A DNA stretch of 64,000 nt from Pelotomaculum schinkii (GCF_004369205.1 NZ_QFGA01000001.1:2108001-2172000); one strand, 5' to 3'. Shown: positions 44,089 through 54,435, numbered from the stretch's first letter. Program-made: numbers and translations. The notes: generated by a model not told the origin, from the sequence alone.

Positions 44089-44317
44089 TTTGTTAAAGGA
44101 AGATTACCACTGCAAATCAGGTGAATATGGTTTCCTGCAAATACCATCTCTACATATTTCGAAGGAAAAGAACCTGCTCAACCGCAAAACCAAATAAGCC
44201 GGTGCGGAAATAAAAACCGGCGGTAAATACTGTTGCCCGGATTGCTGTTGTCAGAGGAATTTGTTATTATTACCGGAAGAAGGACATCCTGCCTTGAGTC
44301 ACGGGAGGCGATGGGGA

Positions 44318-45091
44318 ATGAACTGGGGAATGAACTTTTTAATAGGATTGGCAACAGGGCTTTTCGGAGGGCTTGTCGGAATCGGCGGCGGTGTGATCAT
44401 GGTCCCTCTGATGGTAGGCGTCCTCAAAATGGGCCAGCTTAAAGCACATGGCACAAGCCTTGTGGCGCTTGTCTTTACCGGAATAGCAGGGGCTGTCACT
44501 TACGCCTTGGAGGGTTCGGTGGACATAATGGCCTCTGTGCTTCTGGCGTCAACCGCCATTTTCACAGCCAGGGCCGGAGCGCGTTATGCCGATGCGCTTC
44601 CTGAATGGAAGCTTAAGAAGTCCTTTGGCTTATTTTTACTCCTGATCACCCTGCTGCTGTTACTGAAACCTTATATACCACATATCGCCGAACCAGCCAC
44701 GGGATGGTTTAAAATTATTATCCTCTTATTGACCGGGGCTTTTACCGGCTTTCTCTCAGGGATGATGGGGGTCGGAGGAGGTACGATAATGGTGCCTGCC
44801 ATGGTCCTTTTGGCCGGTTTACCTCAGTATACGGCGCAGGGCAGTTCCCTGCTCGCCATGGTCCCTGCCGGAGGGGTTGGCGCGTTCACCCATTGGCGTC
44901 TCGGAAACGTCAATACGAGTATCTTAGCGGGATTGGTCCCCGGCATCATAATCGGCACATTTTTTGGCAGTTCCTTCGCCCATAACCTTTCGGAAGGTGT
45001 TTTGCGTATCATATTCGCGGCCGTGCTGACCTGGTCAGGGATTAAGTACTTAAGAACGCCCGTTACCGAAACTGTTGAGGAGAATCAGTAA
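44318..45091 (+). CDS. TauE/SafE (TSUP) family membrane permease
   Basis: The 257-residue protein has about eight membrane helices and the twin TSUP motifs (LFGGLVGIGGGVIMVPLMVG near the start; FLSGMMGVGGGTIMVPAMVL in the second half). The family exports or imports sulfur-containing anions such as sulfite or sulfoacetate. The ATG at 44318 has GGAGG 9 bases upstream; frame extension upstream adds polar residues without support. It is convergent with ykuK. Confidence 0.88.
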   Translation: MNWGMNFLIGLATGLFGGLVGIGGGVIMVPLMVGVLKMGQLKAHGTSLVALVFTGIAGAVTYALEGSVDIMASVLLASTAIFTARAGARYADALPEWKLKKSFGLFLLLITLLLLLKPYIPHIAEPATGWFKIIILLLTGAFTGFLSGMMGVGGGTIMVPAMVLLAGLPQYTAQGSSLLAMVPAGGVGAFTHWRLGNVNTSILAGLVPGIIIGTFFGSSFAHNLSEGVLRIIFAAVLTWSGIKYLRTPVTETVEENQ

Positions 45092-45153
45092 GCGCCGGGA
45101 CATCCGGCCCGGGAGGGCGCGATGCGGGGGCGAATGGTCATTTTCCGTGTACA

Positions 45154-45624
45154 TTATTTGGTGTGTTTATCCGCCACGCTTGAGGCGCCGTATGCCTCAG
45201 GCTTAATTTTAGCCGTAAAGCCGCTCCCTGTGACCATGCCCACGACCTCGCGAATGAGGTCTTTGGTCTCGCCTTGCACACCTACATCAATATGTATTTC
45301 CACGTTTAAATCAACAAAGCCCTCGTCGGCAAAGTACTTATGGACCAGCCCGCCCACCTCCAGGCTGAGCGCTGTTTCGTAGAATATTTTTTGCCGCAGG
45401 CTTTTTATTTTGCGCTGAATTTTCTTACGATAGAAATAGCGGGCTCCTTTGCCCAGGCGATGCACGATAACAGCCGTAATGAAGCAGGTTTCTGTTTTTA
45501 CCATGGAGTCGGAGCCGATAATGATTTTATAGGAAGAAGTGGGCAGGCCTTTGATGTAATTGACAATATCTGTCATCATCTCATTAAAGCCCATACGTCC
45601 CCTGGTAGGGCTTATGAAATTCAT
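45154..45624 (-). CDS. YkuK-type RNase H-like protein (DUF458)
   Basis: The 156-residue protein has the DUF458 layout with KIIIGSDSMVK (Asp39 region), FITAVIVHRLGKGARYFYRK and NVEIHIDVGVQGETKDLI, a predicted RNase H fold with acidic residues placed as in a metal-dependent nuclease. Activity has not been shown for the family, to my knowledge. It lies 34 bases downstream of ksgA on the same strand. Confidence 0.8.
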   Translation of the reverse strand: MNFISPTRGRMGFNEMMTDIVNYIKGLPTSSYKIIIGSDSMVKTETCFITAVIVHRLGKGARYFYRKKIQRKIKSLRQKIFYETALSLEVGGLVHKYFADEGFVDLNVEIHIDVGVQGETKDLIREVVGMVTGSGFTAKIKPEAYGASSVADKHTK

Positions 45625-45658
45625 GATACCCCCTCCTTCCAGTAATACAACATTCCCG

Positions 45659-46549
45659 TTACAAACCCGCGCAAAAATCCAGGTAAGCCCCGGTCAGGCA
45701 AGCAAATTCAGCCAGGGCCAAGGTCTCACCTCTCCGGGAGGCGTCAATACCACAGCGCTGCAGAACCTTAAGCCAGGTTGCTTTGTCCGGACCGAGCCCG
45801 GAACCATCCAGAGAATTCAGCAGGGTCTTGCGGCGCCGGCCGAAAGCAGCCCTGACCAATTTAAAGAAAGTTTTCTCATCCCGTACGGAAACAGCCGGTA
45901 GGGCCCTTTGGGACAAACGGACCACCGCGGAATCTACTTCCGGGGCCGGGAAGAAGACGGTACGCGGCACTTTAAAGAGGATTTTAGACTCGGTAAAATA
46001 CTGCACAGCCACACTCAGCGCTCCGTATTGCTTGGCGCCGGGCCCGGCTGCCAGGCGCTCAGCCACTTCCCGTTGGACCATGACTATGGCCACAGAAAAG
46101 TTAAAACGGTTCATCAGCAAATGCATTAAGAGCGGGCTGGTAATGTAATACGGCAGATTGGCAATCAGCTTATATTTTTTCCCGCCGCTGCCAAACAATC
46201 CACCGGTTTTTTCCCCTGCCAACCGGTCAAAGTCTGTCTTTAAGGCGTCGCCTTCGATAACCTCTACATTCCCGGCGCCCTCCAAGGTTTCCGCCAGTAC
46301 CGGCAATAGGCCGCGGTCCACTTCCACAGCCAATACCTTGCCGGCGCTTTGGGCCGCCTGTGCGGTCAGCGCCCCCAGTCCGGGGCCTATCTCAAGGACC
46401 AGGTCGTCCAGCGTTAACTCAGCTGAATCCAGTATCTTTTGTATTATATTCAAATCCACCAGGAAATTTTGCCCCAGGCTTTTGCGGCAGGATATATTGT
46501 GGCGACGCATAATAGAACGTACGGCAGCCGGGGAAGCAACCTGAATCAA
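45659..46549 (-). CDS. ksgA: 16S rRNA dimethyladenosine transferase
   Basis: The 296-residue enzyme has the KsgA/RsmA pattern: KSLGQNFLVD (residues 23-32), the SAM loop LEIGPGLGALT, and NLPYYITSPLLMHLL. It dimethylates two adenines in helix 45 of 16S rRNA. It sits between yabE and the yabG region as in B. subtilis; the RNase M5 gene (rnmV), usually located between yabE and ksgA, is absent. Confidence 0.97.
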   Translation of the reverse strand: MIQVASPAAVRSIMRRHNISCRKSLGQNFLVDLNIIQKILDSAELTLDDLVLEIGPGLGALTAQAAQSAGKVLAVEVDRGLLPVLAETLEGAGNVEVIEGDALKTDFDRLAGEKTGGLFGSGGKKYKLIANLPYYITSPLLMHLLMNRFNFSVAIVMVQREVAERLAAGPGAKQYGALSVAVQYFTESKILFKVPRTVFFPAPEVDSAVVRLSQRALPAVSVRDEKTFFKLVRAAFGRRRKTLLNSLDGSGLGPDKATWLKVLQRCGIDASRRGETLALAEFACLTGAYLDFCAGL

Positions 46550-46698
46550 GGAGGAACCCCCTGTTTATACCAAATTTTAGTGATAATTCGACATCAGTCT
46601 GCCGGTTTCCTTTATTATTCCCTGTTTTCCCCAGAACAAATCAATATCAGGCGACCTGTGAACTATCTAATTCATTGCTTCTTATTTTTTCCCAAAAC

Positions 46699-46722
46699 AA
46701 AAAGGACCTTGCGGTCCTTTTT
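46699..46722 (-). terminator. Terminator of yabE
   Basis: AAAAAGGACC and GGTCCTTTTT pair perfectly with a TTGC loop; the hairpin lies 15 bases past the yabE stop and carries a T-run on both strands. Confidence 0.85.
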
Positions 46723-46736
46723 CGCTTGCCCTTTTA

Positions 46737-47756
46737 TTATTCGAAGAAATAAACCTTTACGGTCCGTAAACCCCATCTCCTGGCTTCACTTTCCGATTCA
46801 AAGAAGAGGTCAATCCGGTTGCCCCTGATAGCGCCCCCGCGGTCCCGGGCAGTTGCGTAACCGTATCCTTCCACATACACTCTGGTACCGAAAGGAATCA
46901 CCGATGTGTCAACCGCCATTACCCCGTAATGGGGAGGTACTCCCGAGGCGGTGTTGTAGCCGGTGTAGGTATAACCCGAAGCCACCATCTGTCTAACATC
47001 AGAGTACCTGATGTTTTCACCGCCCCGCGACACCACCATCCCGCTTCCGACCAAAATCTGCCTGTCTACCGGAGGAGTTATTACCTCCCGTGAAACCAAC
47101 TGGCGGCTGACCTCATTACCATCCCTGTACACCACCTGCCAGGTTTGGCGCTCGGTTCCGTCCTGTCCTTCCCGGACCACCCGGGTAGCGCCTTCTTCCA
47201 GCTTGACGGTATACTGCTTTTTCGTTTCATAATTGATTGGTACTTCGCTCTCCTCGGTAACAGTGCGTACCCTGGCCACCTGGACCTGCATGCCAGGGAG
47301 CACAGGCTCTTCTACGCCCGGGGAGACCTCGTCCTCGGGTCCAAGGTTGATGCCAAACTCAAAAAGAATATCTCCTACTGTCCGTCCCCTGGTTCTGGCA
47401 GGCGATGCGCTTCCGTCAACGACCAGGTTGAAATCAACCGCTCGGTTGACCGTAACCACCATACCTTCTTGCAAAGGTGTTTCGGGAGCTGGAATCACTT
47501 CATCCTTTTCGAGCAAAGAGATCTTCTGGGCTTTCAGAAGACTTCCCACTGTACCCGAAAAAGTCCGGACCGCTTTCTCATTCCCGTCAACCAGTACCAC
47601 CACGGACTTTTGAGCCCAGGTGTAACCGCAGAACATAAGCGCGATAATAACGGCGCCAACAACAGCCCGGAGGAAAAAAGCGCCCCGCTTACCGGGGTCC
47701 CTGTCTTTGTTATTTTCCTTTTGACTTCCCAACCTCAGCCATCCGTACCAATTCAT
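46737..47756 (-). CDS. yabE: YabE-like cell-wall protein with ubiquitin-like DUF348, G5 and 3D domains
   Basis: The 339-residue protein has one N-terminal membrane helix (FLRAVVGAVIIALMFCGYTW), two DUF348 repeats (about 50-160), a G5 domain (about 165-240; VPINYETKKQYTVKLEEGAT) and a C-terminal 3D domain (about 250-337) with three aspartates (MAVDTSVIPFGTRVYVEG, ATARDRGGAIRGNRIDLFF). 3D domains are lytic transglycosylase-like folds seen in resuscitation and germination factors. It belongs to the conserved tatD-yabE-ksgA order; here the liv operon lies between it and tatD. Confidence 0.92.
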   Translation of the reverse strand: MNWYGWLRLGSQKENNKDRDPGKRGAFFLRAVVGAVIIALMFCGYTWAQKSVVVLVDGNEKAVRTFSGTVGSLLKAQKISLLEKDEVIPAPETPLQEGMVVTVNRAVDFNLVVDGSASPARTRGRTVGDILFEFGINLGPEDEVSPGVEEPVLPGMQVQVARVRTVTEESEVPINYETKKQYTVKLEEGATRVVREGQDGTERQTWQVVYRDGNEVSRQLVSREVITPPVDRQILVGSGMVVSRGGENIRYSDVRQMVASGYTYTGYNTASGVPPHYGVMAVDTSVIPFGTRVYVEGYGYATARDRGGAIRGNRIDLFFESESEARRWGLRTVKVYFFE

Positions 47757-48185
47757 TAAATGCCTCCTTTACACAAGTCCGGCACTCATCTCGGGTAAAA
47801 TTAACCATTCCTTCTTTCCAAATCACAGTTTTTTAGCGCACTTGCAAGAGAAATTATAGCAATACACATTTTCATTGGCTATGGTGCCGGTAATTTCCTA
47901 ACACATTTACATCTTACTACGAGTTGGCGGTTTTGGATAGGGTGAATTTTTGTCGAGCTGTTGTAAATTTATGGCATTATATTGTTCTTTTAAATCTAGA
48001 AGGAAAATCTCTTATGATAACGAACTTTCTACATTTATAATATCTTTTGCTTGTTTGCATTTTAACAAATCTGAACTGGCGGAGGTGATGTCGCTTCCAG
48101 GTTAAGCCAGGCCGACCACACCGTGCCGGCAAAAAATTAAAGAGAAGTATGAGTACTTAACGCAAAACCAAGGAGGGAAATTTGG

Positions 48186-49346
48186 ATGTTAACAAACAAG
48201 AGGATTCTGGTTTTAATGATTCTGGTACTGGGCCTGGCTCTGGTCCTCACGGGCTGCGGCGGCGACAATAAAGCTACCAGTACAGGCGAAAAGGTTATCA
48301 AAATCGGTTTCATCGGCCCCCTGACCGGTGACGTCAAAACTTTTGGCGAGTCAACCAAGAACGGCTTTTTATTGGCCCTGGAACAGGCCGGCAACAAGGC
48401 TGGCGATTATAAGATCGAATATGTGACCGCCGACGACCGCAACGATGCCACCGAGGCAGTTAACGTGGCAACCAAGCTGATTGCCGAGGACGGAGTCAAG
48501 GCTATTGTCGGCTCGGTTACCTCCAGGACCACCATCGCTGCCTCCGAACTGGCCAATGATAGCAAGATGGTCATGATTACCGGTACCGGCACAGCCCCCA
48601 AGGTTACTGTTGATGACAATGCCAAACGCAAAGACTTTATTTTCCGGGCCTGCTTTATCGACCCGTTCCAGGGTACCGTTGCAGCCAAGTTTGCTACTGA
48701 GACCCTTAAGGCCAAAACCGCGGCCATTTTATATGACCAGAGTAATGACTACACCATCGGGTTGGCCAAATTCTTTAACGAAACCTTCACCCAACACGGC
48801 GGTAAGGTTCTGTCCATGGAAGCTTATGGCAAGGACGATGTGGACTTTTCTGCAGTCCTGACCAATATAGCTCAGCAGAAGCCTGATATTCTCTACCTCC
48901 CCGATTACTACCAGAAAGTCAGTCTGATTGGCAAGCAAGCCCGGGAAAAGGGTATCAAAGCTATCTTCCTGGGCGGTGACGGCTGGGATTCCACGGAACT
49001 CGACTATGCCACCATGGAAGGCGGCTATTTCACCAGCCACTACTCCCCCGACGATCCCCGTCCGGAAGTCAAAACCTGGGTAGAGGCATACAAGGGCAAA
49101 TACAACTCTGTACCTGATGCCTTTGCCACTCTCGGTTATGACGCGACCAACATGCTCATAAACGCCATTAAGACTGCCAACAGTGATGACCCTGCCAAAA
49201 TCAGGGACGCACTGCAAGCAACCAAGGACTATGCCGCAGTAACCGGTAAGCTTAGTTTCGATAAGGACGGCAACCCCATTAAGCCGGCTGTAATTCTACA
49301 AATCAAAGATGGTAAGCAAGTCTATGTGACCACTGTAAACCCGTAG
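48186..49346 (+). CDS. livJ: Branched-chain amino-acid ABC transporter substrate-binding lipoprotein
   Basis: The 386-residue product has a lipobox (LVLTGC, Cys24 region) and a type I periplasmic-binding fold (IKIGFIGPLTGDVKTFGEST; DYKIEYVTADDRNDATEAVN; FLGGDGWDSTELDY). It would capture leucine, isoleucine or valine outside the membrane for LivHMGF. AGGAGGGAAATTTGG precedes the ATG. Nothing recognisable lies in the 430 bases upstream. A strong hairpin follows at 49420. Confidence 0.93.
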   Translation: MLTNKRILVLMILVLGLALVLTGCGGDNKATSTGEKVIKIGFIGPLTGDVKTFGESTKNGFLLALEQAGNKAGDYKIEYVTADDRNDATEAVNVATKLIAEDGVKAIVGSVTSRTTIAASELANDSKMVMITGTGTAPKVTVDDNAKRKDFIFRACFIDPFQGTVAAKFATETLKAKTAAILYDQSNDYTIGLAKFFNETFTQHGGKVLSMEAYGKDDVDFSAVLTNIAQQKPDILYLPDYYQKVSLIGKQAREKGIKAIFLGGDGWDSTELDYATMEGGYFTSHYSPDDPRPEVKTWVEAYKGKYNSVPDAFATLGYDATNMLINAIKTANSDDPAKIRDALQATKDYAAVTGKLSFDKDGNPIKPAVILQIKDGKQVYVTTVNP

Positions 49347-49419
49347 TATAGCAACATATATTCGTGCCGAAAACTACCAGAAGCCTCGGCACGGTTGCCC
49401 TGCAAATTAATAGGATTTT

Positions 49420-49446
49420 CGGGAGGGGGAGGGAAACCCCCTCCCG
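49420..49446 (+). terminator. Hairpin between livJ and livH
   Basis: CGGGAGGGGG and CCCCCTCCCG pair perfectly with a 7-base loop and are followed by GTTTA. A second weaker stem (GTGCCGA/TCGGCAC, 49363-49392) precedes it. It probably limits read-through so that livJ is made in excess of the membrane parts. Confidence 0.7.
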
Positions 49447-49509
49447 GTTTACAAACATGGGTACAAATTGTTTTTAAAAATATTCAACAACTAAAGGGAT
49501 ACCCCAAAA

Positions 49510-49581
49510 AAGTGGGTGCGAATTTATTCGCACAATGCTGTAATAGTCCCAATGTGCGATTAAAATTGCACCCACATCGTT
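49510..49581 (+). repeat. R1 element lacking box B
   Basis: Box A GTGCGAATTTATTCGCAC (49516-49533) and box C GTGCGATTAAAATTGCAC (49553-49570) are present with only 19 bases between them. The gap 49347-49722 holds no gene. Confidence 0.75.
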
Positions 49582-49734
49582 TAGTCTCATCCTTTGCTGG
49601 TACCGTGATAGTAGCGGATAACTAATACTCGAAATAGATTTTTTCTCAATTTATTATTATAAAGCCTCTTAATTTATACTGGTCTCGGCAGAGGCCGGTA
49701 GTATAGCTTATCGGCCGTAGATATGGGGGTTGTA

Positions 49735-50622
49735 GTGTTGGAACATGTAATGGGGCAGATCATCAACGGTCTGCAACTCGGCTTTATGTACGCTTTGATT
49801 GCCCTGGGATACACCATGGTGTACGGGGTGGTTAAACTGATCAATTTTGCCCACGGCGACGTCTTCATGGTAGGCGCTTTTGTCGGTTATTTCGGCTTCA
49901 GCCAGTGGGGAATGCCGGTACCGGTGGCGGTCCTCACTGCTATGGCGGTTTGCGCCGTTCTCGGCGTGGTCATAGAAAAGATCGCGTACCGCCCACTCCG
50001 GTACGCTCCCAAAATCGCCGCACTAATCAGCGCCCTGGGCATGTCCCTTTTTTTAGAGTATTTTTGCAGTTTAAAATTCGTCTTTGGACCCAATTACCGG
50101 GTGGTCCAGCGCCCTATTGAAGAGGTCCACTGGCAATTGGGCGGCATCACCGTCTCGAATATCCAGGTTATGGTCATGGTCACGGTAATATTGATGCTGC
50201 TCCTGGTTCAGTACATGCTTTTCAAGACCAAAACCGGTATGGCCATGCGCACAGTGTCGCTTGACCACGACGCCGCCCGCCTGATGGGTGTTAATGTGGA
50301 CAGCGTTATTTCTGCTACTTTTGCCATCGGTTCGGCCCTGGCCGCCGCCGGGGGTGTGCTTTACGCCATCGCCTATCCACAAATCCATCCGTTTATGGGC
50401 ATTATGCCCGGCCTAAAGGCTTTTACCGCAGCGGTGCTGGGCGGGATCGGGATTGTCCCGGGTGCGGTTTTAGGCGCTTTAATCATGGGCCAGGTGGAAA
50501 CCCTGACAGCCGCCTTTTTATCGTCCCAGTTGAGGGACGCTATCGCCTTCGGAATCCTGATTCTGGTATTACTGGTGCGGCCCTGCGGCATTCTGGGTAA
50601 AACCGAAACCGAGAAAGTTTAA
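49735..50622 (+). CDS. livH: Branched-chain amino-acid ABC transporter permease LivH
   Basis: The product (about 295 residues) shows the LivH start (QIINGLQLGFMYALIALGYT), eight predicted helices and the EAA-like loop near GLKAFTAAVLGGIG. The GTG at 49735 with GGGGG 5 bases upstream is taken as start; an ATG four codons earlier lacks a site. livM follows after 24 bases. Confidence 0.93.
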   Translation: MLEHVMGQIINGLQLGFMYALIALGYTMVYGVVKLINFAHGDVFMVGAFVGYFGFSQWGMPVPVAVLTAMAVCAVLGVVIEKIAYRPLRYAPKIAALISALGMSLFLEYFCSLKFVFGPNYRVVQRPIEEVHWQLGGITVSNIQVMVMVTVILMLLLVQYMLFKTKTGMAMRTVSLDHDAARLMGVNVDSVISATFAIGSALAAAGGVLYAIAYPQIHPFMGIMPGLKAFTAAVLGGIGIVPGAVLGALIMGQVETLTAAFLSSQLRDAIAFGILILVLLVRPCGILGKTETEKV

Positions 50623-50646
50623 CCAGGGTAAAGGATGGTAAACAAA

Positions 50647-51663
50647 ATGAAGCAGAAATATAATCAAACGTTATTACTTATTGCCGCGGTCGTAATCTTT
50701 TATGCTTTAGTTAAAACACTGATATATTTTGGTGTACTTTCATCCTACTGGCAACTCGTGCTTGACCAGTCCATGATTGTCACCATCGGCGCTCTGGGGT
50801 TATCCATTATTTACGGTTTTACCGGCCAGTTCTCTCTTGGACACGCTGCGTTTTATGGCATAGGCGCATATACCGCAGGGGCCATCGGCAAGACAATAGG
50901 GCACGGCGATATACTCTGGTTTATCATTGCCCTCATTGCAGGTTCCCTGGCAGCGGCTCTGGTTGCCTTATTAATAGGTTTACCTATTTTGCGGCTGCGC
51001 TCCGACTACCTGGGCATCGCTACTTTGGGCTTCGGGATTATCGTCAAGGTCGGCATGGACAATGCCAACAAAGTCATACCAGTCCTCGGCGGAGCCACCG
51101 GCATGAGCGGCTTACCCAGGGTAGCGAACTTCGAAATAATTTTTCTGTTTTTCCTTGCCGCTATTTTGCTGGTTAGAAACCTTATTTATTCTAAATACGG
51201 GCGTGCCTTCACCTCTATCCGGGAGGATGAAATAGCCGCTGACGCCATGGGTATTGACACCACCCGCTACAAAACCATGGCTTTTGTCCTGGGTTGCGCC
51301 CTGGCGGGACTGGCTGGTTCCCTCTATGCGCACCGCTATCCCTTCCTGCACCCGGCCAGCTTCGACTTCCTCAAATCTTTTGACTTTTTATTGATCGTCG
51401 TGCTGGGTGGGCTGGGCAGCTTAAGCGGTACCATTGTAACAGCCATAGGCTGGGCCTTTCTACTGGAGGGCTTAAGGTTTGTACTGGGCGAGCAGTTCAT
51501 CGATTTCCGCGGAGTTATTTACGCACTGATCCTGGTTGTTACCATCTTGATGCGGCCGCAGGGCCTTTTCAACGGTAAAGAACTCCTCTTTATGAAACCA
51601 CCCAGGCTAAAAACACCTGTAATAAAAGGAGAGGAGGGTCCTCATGCCGGTCTTGGAAATTGA
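50647..51663 (+). CDS. livM: Branched-chain amino-acid ABC transporter permease LivM
   Basis: The protein of about 338 residues has the LivM signatures LSIIYGFTGQFSLGHAAFYG, LRLRSDYLGIATLGFG and GLGSLSGTIVTAIG, with about ten helices. The ATG at 50647 follows AAAGGATGG; an ATG four codons earlier overlaps that site. Its 3' end overlaps livG by 20 bases. Confidence 0.93.
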   Translation: MKQKYNQTLLLIAAVVIFYALVKTLIYFGVLSSYWQLVLDQSMIVTIGALGLSIIYGFTGQFSLGHAAFYGIGAYTAGAIGKTIGHGDILWFIIALIAGSLAAALVALLIGLPILRLRSDYLGIATLGFGIIVKVGMDNANKVIPVLGGATGMSGLPRVANFEIIFLFFLAAILLVRNLIYSKYGRAFTSIREDEIAADAMGIDTTRYKTMAFVLGCALAGLAGSLYAHRYPFLHPASFDFLKSFDFLLIVVLGGLGSLSGTIVTAIGWAFLLEGLRFVLGEQFIDFRGVIYALILVVTILMRPQGLFNGKELLFMKPPRLKTPVIKGEEGPHAGLGN

Positions 51664-52416
51664 AGGTTTAAGTAAAAGTTTTGGCGGCTTGCGGGCTGTC
51701 TCCAACTTTGATCTGACGCTTGAAGATAATGAAGTTGTAGGGTTAATCGGTCCTAACGGGGCAGGCAAAACAACCATATTCAACTTGATTACCGGAATTT
51801 ATCCGGTTACCTCCGGCTCCATTAACTTCGTAAGCAAGAGCATATTGGGTATAAAGCCCTTTAAAATTACGCAACTGGGCATCGCGCGGACCTTCCAGAA
51901 TATCCGTATTTTCAAGGAATGCACAGTCCTGGACAACGTTCGCACCGTCTTTCATCCCCGGGTGAAATATGGTGTGATAGACGCTTTTCTGCACACACCA
52001 CGGTATGCAGCTGAAGAGGCACGCATCACCGAGCTGTCATATGAGCTTTTGAAGGCCATGAACCTGGACGGGAGGGCTGAATTAAAGGCAGCCAGCCTGC
52101 CCTACGGAGACCAGCGCCGCCTGGAAATCGCCCGCGCTCTGGCCGGAGAACCGAAAGTCCTGCTTTTGGATGAACCGGCAGCCGGTATGAACCCCTCCGA
52201 GGTCGGTACCCTGGTAGAACTGATAAGGTTCATTAGAAACCATTTCAAAATTACCATTCTTTTAATCGAACACCAGATGAACGTGGTCATGAACGTATGC
52301 GACCGGCTGGTAGTGCTCGACTTCGGAGAGATTATCGCCGAAGGACTGCCCGAAGAGATCCGCAATAACCCGAAAGTTTTGGAGGCTTATCTGGGCAAGG
52401 GGGTGACGGTAGCCTG

Positions 52417-52417
<1 letters not shown>
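51644..52417 (+). CDS. livG: Branched-chain amino-acid ABC transporter ATP-binding protein LivG
   Basis: The 257-residue ATPase has Walker A GPNGAGKTT (about 36-44), the LPYGDQRRLEIARAL signature and Walker B KVLLLDEPAAGMNP. The long insert before the signature (residues about 95-135) is typical of LivG. GAGGAGGG precedes the ATG inside livM; the stop codon overlaps the livF start (TGATG). Confidence 0.95.
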
Positions 52418-53136
<719 letters not shown>

Positions 53137-53157
53137 CAAAAAAGCTGGGAGCATAAG

Positions 53158-53190
53158 AAAAACCCGGGGCGGATACTCCGGGTTTGCTTT
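53158..53190 (+). terminator. Terminator of the liv operon
   Basis: AAACCCGG and CCGGGTTT pair around GGCGGATACT and are followed by GCTTTATA. Confidence 0.7.
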
Positions 53191-53198
53191 ATAAGATG

Positions 53199-53305
53199 TC
53201 GTAAGGCGTAGGGCGTAAGTATATACTGCATTCCTTATAGGTCATATTTAAATCGTAAAAGGTCAACGTTAAGAGTAATCTTTTTACGCCTTACGCCCTG
53301 CGACT
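53199..53305. repeat. R2 element with inverted ends (MITE-like)
   Basis: The left end GTCGTAAGGCGTAGGGCGTA and the right end, read in reverse complement as GTCGCAGGGCGTAAGGCGTA, match at most positions. The core TATACTGCATTCCTTATAGG lies near the left end. The 107-base unit has the look of a miniature inverted-repeat element and fills most of the gap between the liv operon and the 53321 gene. Confidence 0.7.
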
Positions 53306-53320
53306 GACCCAAAGGCATAT

Positions 53321-53791
53321 CTATAATCGTTTGTTGACACCGCAGGGATCATTTTTGCCGGGGACTTCGGCCTCAACCAGCTCAATCCCTTTGGCCTTAA
53401 ACCATTCTTTTAAAAAGACAGCATACCTGTCATTCTGATACTTATACCACTCTCTGCGTGTTTCCTCGTAATCATCCTCCATCAGGGCTTTTCTGAAATC
53501 CACATCCGCAGCCAGCGCCTTGGCCAGGATTTCCTTCACCAGGGGGGCATCAAGGGTATCAATGAAATCCTGTTTGATTTTTATGTCCAGTTCCTTATCC
53601 AGCTTGGGGAGCCTCGCAAAGTTTTCCGGCTGGCTGTCCATTTTCTTAACTTTTTCTTCGTGTTCAGGGAAGTCCATAGGCGCGTAAAAGTAATGTTTTC
53701 CTGTCTGCAGATCCAGGTAATACTCGGAATACTCGCTGCTGTTTTCAAAAGCGTTGACCAACCATGCCAAAACCACAGGTACCTGGCGCAT
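53321..53791 (-). CDS. UPF0158-family protein
   Basis: The 156-residue protein resembles UPF0158: VVLAWLVNAFENSSEYSEYY followed by LDLQTGKHYF near the N-terminus, a charged helical middle, and EWYKYQNDRYAVFLKEWFKA near the C-terminus. The family is cytoplasmic and uncharacterised. The ATG at 53791 follows AAAGGAACGG. It lies 53 bases before the cobO start side of the cluster, on the same strand. Confidence 0.7.
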   Translation of the reverse strand: MRQVPVVLAWLVNAFENSSEYSEYYLDLQTGKHYFYAPMDFPEHEEKVKKMDSQPENFARLPKLDKELDIKIKQDFIDTLDAPLVKEILAKALAADVDFRKALMEDDYEETRREWYKYQNDRYAVFLKEWFKAKGIELVEAEVPGKNDPCGVNKRL

Positions 53792-53843
53792 CTCAACCGT
53801 TCCTTTCTTCAAGTACTGCCGTCAACAGCCAAGCAGCTCTCCA

Positions 53844-54383
53844 TTAAAATTCTATCCCCTTCTGGGCGGGAATCCCCCGGGTAAAGGGATGTTTAATTTC
53901 CCGCATCTCAGTGACCAGGTCTGCCTTAGCGATAATTTCGGGAGAAGCATTGCGTCCGGTCAGGACCACGTGCAAACTTTCCGGCTTGGCGTCTAAAAGG
54001 GCCAGAACGTCACTCTGAGCTACCAGCCCGTAATGGATGGCGTACAGGATCTCATCCAGAATGATCAGGTCGTAATTTGCCTTTGAAAATTCAGCCCTGG
54101 CGGCCTCAAGCGCCTCCCCGGCGGCATGTCGGTGCTCGTCAAGCGACTGGTCGTCCGCTCCCTTGATGAACCCTTCTCCCATCTGCCTTATTTCAAAATT
54201 TGGGCCAAGCTTTTCTACCGCCTTCAGTTCCCCGTATTTCCAGCCACCCTTGATGAACTGGAGAACCAGCACCTTCATCCCCTGCCCCCAGGCTCTTAAG
54301 CCCATACCAAGAGCAGCTGTGGTTTTTCCCTTGCCGTTGCCCGTGTTGACCAGGATTAAACCTTGTTTCTTTTGCTCTTGCAT
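53844..54383 (-). CDS. cobO: Cob(I)yrinic acid a,c-diamide adenosyltransferase (CobO/BtuR type)
   Basis: The 179-residue protein has the P-loop NTGNGKGKTTAALGM near the N-terminus and LIILDEILYAIHYGL and VVLTGRNASPEI later, the full CobA/CobO/BtuR pattern. It transfers adenosyl from ATP to the cobalt of corrinoids. No other cobalamin gene or cobalamin riboswitch is seen nearby, so it may serve salvage or be a stray member of the regulon. Confidence 0.93.
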   Translation of the reverse strand: MQEQKKQGLILVNTGNGKGKTTAALGMGLRAWGQGMKVLVLQFIKGGWKYGELKAVEKLGPNFEIRQMGEGFIKGADDQSLDEHRHAAGEALEAARAEFSKANYDLIILDEILYAIHYGLVAQSDVLALLDAKPESLHVVLTGRNASPEIIAKADLVTEMREIKHPFTRGIPAQKGIEF

Positions 54384-54435
54384 AATAAGCTCCCGTTCCT
54401 TTCTTCACAGAAAAATCTTTCTATCCTGAACATAA

